NCBI GenBank assembly: GCA_964570825.1
Contig: CAZMZJ010000014.1
Location: forward strand, 1-54,692
DNA from: UMGS1002 sp964570825
Lineage (GTDB): Bacteria; Bacillota; Clostridia; Oscillospirales; CAG-272
Direction: 5' to 3'
DNA length: 54,692 nt
The notes under the pieces are model-generated. The model was not told where the DNA came from, did no database searches, and saw nothing but the letters and a program-made list of their open reading frames with translations. The translations under genes and the position numbers were made by a program. Below are positions 48,435-54,692 of the stretch, in pieces (the first letter of the stretch is position 1; every line of letters begins with the position of its first letter).

Positions 48435-49682
48435 ATGAAAGCATACGAGAGGCTTATAAAATACGCAAGAATAAACACAGCATCGGATGAAAACAGCAAG
48501 ACTGTACCGAGTACCGAGCGGCAGTTTGACCTTGCACGGCCTTTGGCAGAGGAACTCCGCAGCCTCGGGGCAACCGATGCGCATGTCGACGGAAAATGCT
48601 ATGTGTACGGAAAAATCCCGGCGACACATGGCTTCGAATCCTCACCGAAAATCGGCTTTATCGCGCACCTTGACACATCGCCTGATTTTTCCGGAGAAGG
48701 GGTAAACCCCCGCGTAATCCGCGATTATGACGGCGGCGACGTCGCTCTCGGGGACAGCGGCAGAGTTTTGCGCGTTGCGGATTTTCCGCATCTGACGAAA
48801 CTGAAGGGGAAGACGCTCATTGTCACCGACGGGCAAACCCTGCTCGGCGCCGACGACAAAGCCGGAATTGCCGAAATCATGACGATGCTGGAACGCTTAG
48901 GCAGCAGCGGGGAGCCTCATGGACAGATATCGATATGCTTTACGCCCGACGAGGAAGTAGGCGCCGGCGCAGATAATTTCAACCTCACCGAATTCGACGC
49001 CGAATTCGCCTATACGGCAGACGGCAGCGAGGCCGGCGAGGTGGTATTCGAAAACTTCAACGCGTCGTCCGCAAGGTTTGATATTAACGGATTCAACGTT
49101 CATCCGGGCAGCGCGAAAAATATCATGATAAACGCGCAGCTTGTGGCTATGGAGATAAACTCAATGCTCCCGCCAGGCGAAACCCCCCGTGACACCGAAA
49201 ATTACGAAGGCTTTTATCATCTCACCCGCATGGAAGGAACTGTTGAACATGCGATGCTTTCATATATCGTGCGCGACCACAGCGCCGAGCTTTTCGCAAG
49301 AAGAGAAAAAGTGCTCCGCGGCATCGAGGATGCAATCAATAAAAAATATGGCGCGGGAACTGTAAGGCTGACCATCAGGGAACAATACCGAAATATGCGC
49401 GAAAAAATACTGCCATGCTATCACTTGGTAGAAAATGCCATAGCGGCGGCAGAGGAGGCTGGCGTCACGCCTGTCATCCGACCGATACGCGGCGGAACCG
49501 ACGGCGCGCGGCTATCGTTTATGGGGCTGCCGTGTCCAAACCTCGGAATAGGCGGGTATGCGTTCCACGGCCCGTATGAACACGTCAGCGCCGAGGGTAT
49601 GGATGATGCAGTCGAAATACTTTTAGGGATTTTAAGGAAATACAGAGGCAAAGCTACACAGAGTATAAAGACGGAGGTTTAA
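48435..49682 (+). CDS. pepT: Peptidase T (tripeptide aminopeptidase)
   Basis: Cytosolic dizinc peptidase that removes the N-terminal residue of tripeptides. Start at the ATG 48435 (GAGGT just upstream) gives MKAYERLIKYARINTASDENS, the usual N-terminus; longer readings to 48396 lack a ribosome site. 415 residues. Zinc ligands and base: His in FIAHLDTSPD, Asp in LLGADDKAG, catalytic Glu in FTPDEEVG, Asp in YTADGSE, His in YAFHGPYEHVS. Dimerisation lid in the middle with NVHPGSAKN. radC follows after 1 bp, so the two are co-expressed. Confidence 0.96.
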   Translation: MKAYERLIKYARINTASDENSKTVPSTERQFDLARPLAEELRSLGATDAHVDGKCYVYGKIPATHGFESSPKIGFIAHLDTSPDFSGEGVNPRVIRDYDGGDVALGDSGRVLRVADFPHLTKLKGKTLIVTDGQTLLGADDKAGIAEIMTMLERLGSSGEPHGQISICFTPDEEVGAGADNFNLTEFDAEFAYTADGSEAGEVVFENFNASSARFDINGFNVHPGSAKNIMINAQLVAMEINSMLPPGETPRDTENYEGFYHLTRMEGTVEHAMLSYIVRDHSAELFARREKVLRGIEDAINKKYGAGTVRLTIREQYRNMREKILPCYHLVENAIAAAEEAGVTPVIRPIRGGTDGARLSFMGLPCPNLGIGGYAFHGPYEHVSAEGMDDAVEILLGILRKYRGKATQSIKTEV

Positions 49683-49683
49683 T

Positions 49684-50421
49684 ATGCACGATGGGCACCG
49701 GGAACGAATAAGACAGCGGATAATAAAGGAAGGAACCGATAATTTCGAGGAACACCAGCTGCTTGAGGCGCTGCTGTTTTTCTCGATTCCGCGAGCGGAT
49801 ACAAACGAAACAGCTCACCGTCTGATCGATGAGTTCGGCTCACTGGCGGGAGTGCTTTCAGCCTCGCGCGAGGAGCTGATGAACGTGGAGGGAGTTGGCG
49901 AGACAAGCGCGCTGCTTATAAAACTTGTCGCCGGTGTCAACCGCAAAATAGCGCTTTCCGAAAACAAGGAAGGCGTGTGCTATGACACTATAGGAAAGAT
50001 ATGCCGGTACCTTGCCAATATTTACGTCGGCATAACGGTCGAACGCGTGTATATGATGATGTTCGACAACGGCATGAAGCTGATCGACTGCGTCCGCATT
50101 TGCGATGGCTCGGTCAACGCCGCGGTGATGCAGCCGAGAGTGATGGTCGAGAAGGCGCTGCTCAAACATGCGTCTGCGGTCGTTGTCGCACATAATCATC
50201 CCAACGGCATCGCCGTCCCGTCTGGCGACGACATCACGACAACCGAAATGCTACGTTCAGCTTTCGACCTTATGGGGATTCAGCTTATCGAACACATAAT
50301 AATAGCCGGACGAAGCTATACGCCGATACTGCGCAGCCGCAACCTTTCAGGAATAAAAAACGATGTGTTAAATGTCGTTGGCTGCCGCATCACATTTGAG
50401 GAATTTTATAAAAATACTTGA
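49684..50421 (+). CDS. radC: RadC/JAB-domain protein
   Basis: 245-residue RadC-family protein with an N-terminal helix-hairpin-helix-like region (FGSLAGVLSASREELMNVEGVGETSALLIKL) and a C-terminal JAB1/MPN metalloprotease-like domain. The JAMM-type metal motif is intact (HNHPNGIAVPSGDD). It was historically linked to DNA repair, but its biochemical role is unclear. The N-terminus MHDGHRERIRQRI is the usual one for this subgroup. It starts 1 bp after pepT. A terminator follows at 50452-50493. Confidence 0.93.
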   Translation: MHDGHRERIRQRIIKEGTDNFEEHQLLEALLFFSIPRADTNETAHRLIDEFGSLAGVLSASREELMNVEGVGETSALLIKLVAGVNRKIALSENKEGVCYDTIGKICRYLANIYVGITVERVYMMMFDNGMKLIDCVRICDGSVNAAVMQPRVMVEKALLKHASAVVVAHNHPNGIAVPSGDDITTTEMLRSAFDLMGIQLIEHIIIAGRSYTPILRSRNLSGIKNDVLNVVGCRITFEEFYKNT

Positions 50422-50451
50422 AAAAATGAATTATTTCGTTTTTTCATACAT

Positions 50452-50493
50452 AAAAGCATCTCCCGAGCGCTATGCCGGGGGATGCTTTTTTCT
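50452..50493. terminator. Bidirectional terminator between radC and GDPD gene
   Basis: Stem AAAAGCATCTCCCG/CGGGGGATGCTTTT with one G-T pair, T-run on plus, and A-run at the left so that it also serves the minus-strand gene. Confidence 0.8.
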
Positions 50494-50505
50494 TAAACTT
50501 ATAAA

Positions 50506-51228
50506 TTATTCAAGAATGTTTGTTGTAATCATATCGACGCCGTATCCGATAAGCTCTTCGGCGCGCGCTGCGTCGTCGACGGTCCAGCAGTTGATAGTGA
50601 TTCCGGCAGCTTTGAGGGCGGCGGTGTTTTCAGCCGTGAGGGCGGACTCGCGGATATCAAGATCAAGACTGTGCTCTTTAAGACGGCTGATAAGAAATTC
50701 GTCATATTTTGACGTCAAAAACTGCGCGGGCTGTTTCGGATATTTTTTGCGCAGATAAACAAGATTGTCATAACAGAAGGATATGAATATAACATTGTCA
50801 AGATATCCGAGCTCGTCAATCTTTTCGCAGATGTCAAATATTTCGGCTTCCATGAAAGCGTTTTTTAGTTCGAGAACGGCGACTTTGCCGTATTTTTTGT
50901 TTATTCCGATATATTCGGCAAGGTTCGGAATTTTAAGGTCGCTGCGCGACTTTTTGCCGTCCGTATTGAGAAGTGTCAATGAGCGCAGGGTATCGTATGT
51001 TGAAAGCTCGACGGTCAGATTGTCAATCGCAACACGTCCGGTGGTGTCGTCGTGTATGATGACGTAATTGCCGTCCACCGTTTTGTGTATATCTGTTTCG
51101 ATTCCAAAATACGAGCGGTTTCCTGCCGCGACAAAGGCGGCGTTCGTATTTTCACGCTCAATGCCGCTCACGCCTCTGTGAGCGATGAATTTTACGCCCT
51201 TTTTGGACGGTACTTTTATTGTGTCCAT
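50506..51228 (-). CDS. Glycerophosphodiester phosphodiesterase family protein
   Basis: TIM-barrel enzyme family that hydrolyses glycerophosphodiesters to glycerol-3-phosphate and an alcohol. The ATG at 51228 has AAAGGA 8 bp upstream; the open frame continues to 51297, but that lies in the promoter. 240 residues. Motifs: FIAHRGVSGIERENTNAAF with the catalytic HRG, GIETDIHKTVDGNYVIIHDDTTGR, and the closing INCWTVDDAARAEELIGYGVDMITTN. The catalytic region is complete. No signal peptide, so cytosolic. The usual P-E-N-T is here R-E-N-T. Confidence 0.92.
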   Translation of the reverse strand: MDTIKVPSKKGVKFIAHRGVSGIERENTNAAFVAAGNRSYFGIETDIHKTVDGNYVIIHDDTTGRVAIDNLTVELSTYDTLRSLTLLNTDGKKSRSDLKIPNLAEYIGINKKYGKVAVLELKNAFMEAEIFDICEKIDELGYLDNVIFISFCYDNLVYLRKKYPKQPAQFLTSKYDEFLISRLKEHSLDLDIRESALTAENTAALKAAGITINCWTVDDAARAEELIGYGVDMITTNILE

Positions 51229-51268
51229 ATAAACGGTCCTTTCATTATTCAAAAAATACTGCAGGTTC

Positions 51269-51297
51269 AGTATAGCACAAGCCTGCCTCTTTGTCAA
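51269..51297 (-). promoter_or_regulatory. Promoter of the GDPD gene
   Basis: Minus strand: TTGACA (51297-51292), 17-bp spacer, TATACT (51274-51269). Confidence 0.8.
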
Positions 51298-51334
51298 TCG
51301 AAGCTGCGAATATCAAAAAAGTTTGTCCGGGACA

Positions 51335-51359
51335 GGTCTATCCGGCAGGGACATACAAT
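51335..51359 (+). promoter_or_regulatory. Sigma-E-like promoter of spoIIIA
   Basis: CATACAAT (51352-51359) matches the known sigma-E -10 consensus CATACA-T. A weak -35 (GTCTATC, about 51336-51342) lies at about the right distance. The sequence is 38 bp before spoIIIAA. Fits mother-cell expression. Confidence 0.7.
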
Positions 51360-51396
51360 ATATTTTAGTGAAAGCACGATGCCGGAGGTTTGACGC

Positions 51397-52329
51397 ATGA
51401 AAACAGTGATAATCAACCGCGAGGCCGGGAATATCATACCGGCGTCTGTTGAAGAGCTGCTGCCATTCCGTCTCGCCGACGCGGTGAAAAGGGCCGTTAT
51501 TCCGCCTAACACCGGCATCATTGAGGAGTTAAGGCTGCGCCGGGGCAGATGCGCGTCAATTACGGCCGGCGGCCGCAGCATAGTCCTTGACATTGTGTTG
51601 AGCGGCGACGAAATGGACGCCCTTCTCAATCGGCTCTGCGGAGGCTCGCTTTACGCGTTCGGAGACACAATCCGGCGCGGCTACATATCTCTTCCCGGAG
51701 GTGTCCGTGCCGGCATATGCGGCACGGCCGCAACAGAGGCAGGGAAGATTATAGGGGTAAGCGAGGTTTCATCGATAGTGCTGCGTCTGCCGCATAAAGC
51801 TCCCGAAACCGGGGAGGAGCTTGTCCGGCTGCTTAATTCAATGAACTTTTCCCGTGGAGTGCTTGTTTTCTCGCCTCCCGGCGTCGGCAAGACGACAGTG
51901 CTGAGGGGAGCCGCAGTACGGCTTTCGTCAGGACCGGAGCCCCTTCGTGTCGCAGTTGTGGACACGCGAGGGGAGCTTGCGGCGGGGCTTGACTCAAAAA
52001 TGCTTACTCTTGATATTCTTTCAGGTTATCCTCGAGGCGAGGGAATAGAAATAGCCGCGAGAACACTCGGCGCGCAGGTTATTATCTGCGATGAAATCGG
52101 AGATTCAGCAGAGGCGGAGGCGATAATGAACGCGCATAACTGCGGGGTGCCGCTTCTTGCCTCGGCACACGCGGGTAATATATGCGAGCTTATGAAAAAG
52201 CCAGGCATAGCAAGACTTCACAGGTCGCGCTGCTTCGGAGCTTACGCTTGCCTCGGACGGCTTCCGGACCGCCCGTTCACATACAGCTATGATGTCTCGG
52301 ACTGGGAGGCGGCAGATGCTTTTTTATAA
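51397..52329 (+). CDS. spoIIIAA: Stage III sporulation protein AA (ATPase)
   Basis: Cytosolic AAA-type ATPase, related to secretion ATPases, that energises the SpoIIIA-SpoIIQ channel between mother cell and forespore. 310 residues. N-terminal domain with ELRLRRGR, the conserved GYISLPGGVRAGICGTA, then Walker A FSPPGVGKTT, VAVVDTRGELA, Walker B VIICDEIGDSAEAEAI, and LLASAHAG. GGAGGT precedes the ATG. The spoIIIAB start overlaps its last 14 bp. Confidence 0.97.
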   Translation: MKTVIINREAGNIIPASVEELLPFRLADAVKRAVIPPNTGIIEELRLRRGRCASITAGGRSIVLDIVLSGDEMDALLNRLCGGSLYAFGDTIRRGYISLPGGVRAGICGTAATEAGKIIGVSEVSSIVLRLPHKAPETGEELVRLLNSMNFSRGVLVFSPPGVGKTTVLRGAAVRLSSGPEPLRVAVVDTRGELAAGLDSKMLTLDILSGYPRGEGIEIAARTLGAQVIICDEIGDSAEAEAIMNAHNCGVPLLASAHAGNICELMKKPGIARLHRSRCFGAYACLGRLPDRPFTYSYDVSDWEAADAFL

Positions 52330-52792
52330 GCTGGCGGGTACAGCGCTTCTGCTTTTCTGCGGCGGCATGACCGGACGTGCCATCTGCGAAAAAAGCAAAA
52401 CCGTCCTGACCCGGACCGAAGGCTTCATAGCCCTGATTAAATACATCCGCAACCAGATAGACTGTTATCTTATGCCGCTCGAAAAAATACTCGCCGGATG
52501 CCCGGATGATATTTTAGAAGCCTGCGGCTCAATCCGCGGCGCCAAGACTATTTTTGAGTTTCTTGGCTCCTGCGACTTACAATTATCCGACGAATCTGTA
52601 AACCTTTTGAATAAATTTGCGGCGGAGCTTGGCTCGGGCTACCGGGATACTCAGCTAAAGCTCTGCGACTATTACATAGGAAAACTCACATCAGAGCGCG
52701 ACCGCATGCAGTCGGAATACCCCGCCCGGCGAAAAATGATAATGACGCTCTGCCTTTGCGCCGCCGCCGGAGCGGCTGTTATCATGCTTTGA
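52316..52792 (+). CDS. spoIIIAB: Stage III sporulation protein AB
   Basis: Membrane component of the SpoIIIA complex, similar to GspF-type secretion platform proteins. Start at ATG 52316, overlapping spoIIIAA by 14 bp (GGGAGG upstream). 158 residues. First hydrophobic segment YKLAGTALLLFCGGMTGRAI (about 4-23), the conserved helical region TEGFIALIKYIRNQIDCYLMPLEKIL, and a C-terminal membrane segment MIMTLCLCAAAGAAVIML. 85 bp then separate it from spoIIIAC, a longer gap than usual for this operon, with nothing recognised in it. Confidence 0.93.
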   Translation: MLFYKLAGTALLLFCGGMTGRAICEKSKTVLTRTEGFIALIKYIRNQIDCYLMPLEKILAGCPDDILEACGSIRGAKTIFEFLGSCDLQLSDESVNLLNKFAAELGSGYRDTQLKLCDYYIGKLTSERDRMQSEYPARRKMIMTLCLCAAAGAAVIML

Positions 52793-52877
52793 AGCCGGAG
52801 ATACGGCGAAGTGACGGAATACTCAAGTATTTTTAACTGTCGCCGCCTCCGGAGCGCAGGAAAGGAATAAAATTACC

Positions 52878-53072
52878 ATGGATATTACACTGATATTGAA
52901 AGTAGCCGGTGTCGGCCTGCTTGTTTCCGCCGCACTGCAGGTGCTTCCGAAGCAGAGCCGCGAAGAATATTCGCCGTATGTCATACTCAGCGGGTTTGTC
53001 GTTGTGCTGCTGATGCTGCTTCCGGAAATTGCCGATCTTTTCGATTCGGTAATGACCGTATTCGGATTCTGA
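52878..53072 (+). CDS. spoIIIAC: Stage III sporulation protein AC
   Basis: 64-residue membrane protein with two membrane segments (ILKVAGVGLLVSAALQVL and SPYVILSGFVVVLLMLL) separated by the conserved PKQSREEYSPYV. Length and sequence match the family. Its TGA overlaps the spoIIIAD ATG (TGATG). AAAGGA lies upstream of its ATG. Confidence 0.95.
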   Translation: MDITLILKVAGVGLLVSAALQVLPKQSREEYSPYVILSGFVVVLLMLLPEIADLFDSVMTVFGF

Positions 53073-53464
53073 TGGAAAGCTGGCAGATCTGCGGCGTCGC
53101 GCTGCTTTGCGCAGTGGCAGCGATGCTGATGAAACATATGCGCGCAGAATTTGAGACGCCGGTGCGTCTTACCGGCAGCATTTTGCTGCTCGGCATCACG
53201 CTCGCTATCGGGATCCCGCTTTTTGAGTACCTTAACCGTATGATATCATCCTCGGCGCTGTCTGAGTATGCAGGAATTTTAATAAAAGCTCTCGGAATTA
53301 CCGTGCTGACGCATATCACATCCGAAGTGTGCCGCGACTGCGGCAACAGTTCTGCCGCATCGTATGTCGAATTGGCCGGAAAGCTTGAAATACTTCTGCT
53401 TTGCCTTCCTCTTGTATCATCAATACTCGGAACGGCTGCAGAGATACTAAACTGGCAGTTTTAA
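53072..53464 (+). CDS. spoIIIAD: Stage III sporulation protein AD
   Basis: 130-residue membrane protein, four predicted membrane segments, with the family features LLCAVAAMLMKHMRAEFE, IGIPLFEYLNRM, ILIKALGITVLTHITSEVCRDCGNSSAASYVELAGK and LLCLPLVSSILGTAAEIL. Starts by overlap with spoIIIAC and is 2 bp before spoIIIAE. Confidence 0.95.
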   Translation: MESWQICGVALLCAVAAMLMKHMRAEFETPVRLTGSILLLGITLAIGIPLFEYLNRMISSSALSEYAGILIKALGITVLTHITSEVCRDCGNSSAASYVELAGKLEILLLCLPLVSSILGTAAEILNWQF

Positions 53465-53466
53465 TT

Positions 53467-54615
53467 ATGAAAAAAACAGTAAAAATCTTTTCAGCAGCAG
53501 CAGCGCTGCTCCTTGCCGCCGCTTTCTTTGCGGTGACCGCAGCGGCGTCCGATTATAGCGGAGATTATTCAAAAGAATATGAAGATATGCTCAACGGCAT
53601 TCCAGATGACATAGCCGGTCTTTTGCCGGACGGCATATTTTCAGACAACCCGGAGGAAGTCTACGGCGCCGTCAAAGAAATGAGCGGATTTTCATACATA
53701 ATCGAAACAATCGCCTCACTCTCCGGAGTGCGAATCGGCGGCGCTCTTAAGCTGTTTGCCGAGCTGCTTGGCCTTATCGTTCTATCTGCTCTTTTGCGTT
53801 CGACGCGCGAGCTGATAAAATCTCCCGCCCTGTCCCAGGCAGTGTCGCTTTGCTGCCTGGCAGCAATTTTAGCGTCTGTCGTCTCGGTGCAGTACGAGCA
53901 GCTGAGCGCTATATCGCGCTTTCTCAGCCAGCTGAATGTATATGCCGATTCGATGATCCCGCTCATGGGGGCGCTGTATGCGATGGGAGGGAACGTCGCC
54001 GCGGCAGCAGTCAATAACAGCGCGATGCTTGTGTTTCTCACTGTTTCCGAAAATATCTGCAACCGCACTGTGATTCCCGTCACTGCAGTCTGCCTTGCGC
54101 TCTCTCTGGTATCCGCTTTCGCTCCGGCCATGGACCTCAGGGGAGTAACAGCCGTTATAAAGAAAACTTTTACTTTCATTATCGGTTTTATAATGACGCT
54201 TCTTATAACAGTCCTCGCCATGCAGTCCACTCTTGCCGCGGCAGGCGACAGCGTAAGCGCAAAAGCCGCAAAATTTATAGCAGGGAGCATAATTCCCGTG
54301 GTCGGCGGATCTGTCGGAGACAGCCTGAAAACGGTCGCCGGGAGTATACAATACATTAGAACCGGCGTCGGCATCGGCGGCATAGTGGTAATTATTCTCA
54401 TTCTTCTGCCAACGCTTATCTCAATAATAACAACCCGACTTGCCTTCATGGCTGCCGGAACCTCGGCCCGGCTGCTCGGCTGCTCCGCAGAGTCCGACCT
54501 TCTCGGCGAGATGACAAATATTTATGGCTATCTTCTCGCAGTCGTCGCTTCATGCTCAGTCCTTTTCATATTTGCTCTTACCGTAATGGCAAGGACGTCC
54601 GCCGCGATAGCTTAG
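53467..54615 (+). CDS. spoIIIAE: Stage III sporulation protein AE
   Basis: 382-residue polytopic membrane protein, the large SpoIIIA subunit of unknown exact task in the channel. Start at the ATG 53467, 2 bp after spoIIIAD. Signal-like N-terminus (IFSAAAALLLAAAFFAVTAAA), an extracytoplasmic stretch with LPDGIFSDNPEEVYGAVKEMSG, then about seven membrane segments, with conserved ADSMIPLMGALYAMGGN, ENICNRTVIPVTAVCLALSLVS, VKTAAKF-like AKAAKFIAGSIIPVVGG and SVGDSLKTVAGS. About 40 bp separate it from the next start. Confidence 0.95.
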   Translation: MKKTVKIFSAAAALLLAAAFFAVTAAASDYSGDYSKEYEDMLNGIPDDIAGLLPDGIFSDNPEEVYGAVKEMSGFSYIIETIASLSGVRIGGALKLFAELLGLIVLSALLRSTRELIKSPALSQAVSLCCLAAILASVVSVQYEQLSAISRFLSQLNVYADSMIPLMGALYAMGGNVAAAAVNNSAMLVFLTVSENICNRTVIPVTAVCLALSLVSAFAPAMDLRGVTAVIKKTFTFIIGFIMTLLITVLAMQSTLAAAGDSVSAKAAKFIAGSIIPVVGGSVGDSLKTVAGSIQYIRTGVGIGGIVVIILILLPTLISIITTRLAFMAAGTSARLLGCSAESDLLGEMTNIYGYLLAVVASCSVLFIFALTVMARTSAAIA

Positions 54616-54656
54616 GTCATATGGCAGCTTCATATTGTAAGGAGACTAACTATTAA

Positions 54657-54692
54657 ATGTCAAGCCCCAAAATGAAATTATTGCAAAAAATA
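54657..54692 (+). CDS. First codons of next gene, possibly spoIIIAF (cut by window)
   Basis: AAGGAG (54639-54644) precedes ATG 54657, from which twelve codons (MSSPKMKLLQKI) reach the window end. By operon order it should be spoIIIAF, but too little is present to confirm, and the spacing between ribosome site and ATG (12 nt) is long. Confidence 0.4.
   Translation, partial: MSSPKMKLLQKI

Noticed and set aside
51229..51297. Longer N-terminus of the GDPD protein (MTKRQACAILNLQYF...)
   Set aside because: The proposed TTG start lies in the -35 box of a good promoter, so it would not be transcribed; AAAGGA points to 51228.

Overview
The window comes from the chromosome of a low-to-mid GC, endospore-forming Firmicute, most likely an unnamed member of class Clostridia. 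The evidence is spoIVA, a spoIIIA operon with a sigma-E-like promoter, the large Gram-positive SRP RNA next to dnaX, T-box leaders on thrS and valS, AddAB instead of RecBCD, an HPr with both His15 and Ser46, a class B sortase, and many promoters of TTGACA/17/TATAAT type. I cannot place it below class level from sequence alone. I see no phage, insertion sequence, CRISPR array or recognisable defence island. Nearly everything is core chromosome with small accessory insertions.

Layout. (1) 1-2290: a decayed ABC exporter gene on the minus strand, three consecutive hairpins, and a lipoprotein with a Thr/Ala/Pro hexapeptide repeat. (2) 2291-6170: a non-coding stretch with a promoter and possible RNA structure, then SRP RNA, dnaX, ebfC and recR. 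(3) 6174-15212, minus strand: queG, an unknown coiled-coil membrane protein, addB and addA. (4) 15441-22143: an HtrA-type protease, a two-component system, a class B sortase, the 23S rRNA methyltransferase RlmA and a family 2 glycosyltransferase. (5) 22285-24589: a PadR repressor with a HAAS/DUF4097 membrane protein, then a small ABM-fold protein. (6) 24609-25539, minus strand: yajC and a TIGR04086-type membrane protein. (7) 25609-33624: rimM-trmD; a Wzy/WaaL-like polymerase with two small membrane-anchored DUF4330-type proteins; HPr; uvrC; rsmD-coaD. (8) 33664-38502: an orphan solute-binding lipoprotein, spoIVA, lysS. (9) 38594-47450: glyA (minus), mgsA and T-box-controlled thrS (plus), a DUF4349 lipoprotein and T-box-controlled valS (minus), and tRNA-Thr(GGT). 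(10) 47503-54692: an unknown secreted protein with a Cys-rich tail, pepT, radC, a GDPD-family protein (minus), and spoIIIAA-AE with the first codons of the next gene at the window edge.

How the parts fit. Translation and its quality control dominate: three aminoacyl-tRNA synthetases, tRNA-Thr, TrmD, RimM, RlmA, RsmD, QueG, SRP RNA and YajC. DNA repair follows (RecR, AddAB, UvrC, RadC, DnaX). Envelope functions form three clusters: HtrA/two-component/sortase, the polymerase with its DUF4330 pair, and PadR/DUF4097. The sporulation genes serve the mother cell: SpoIVA builds the coat basement layer and SpoIIIA forms the channel to the forespore.

Most unusual observations: (a) three genes (the TIGR04086 gene, spoIVA and the secreted protein at 47564) have a strong inverted repeat whose 3' arm contains the Shine-Dalgarno sequence; (b) the polymerase plus DUF4330 pair looks like a compact surface-polymer module of unknown product; (c) 2554-2830 may contain an undescribed structured RNA; (d) two proteins of unknown function, at 13468-14211 and 47564-48172. 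All functional statements rest on reading motifs and on remembered family features. No database search was run.
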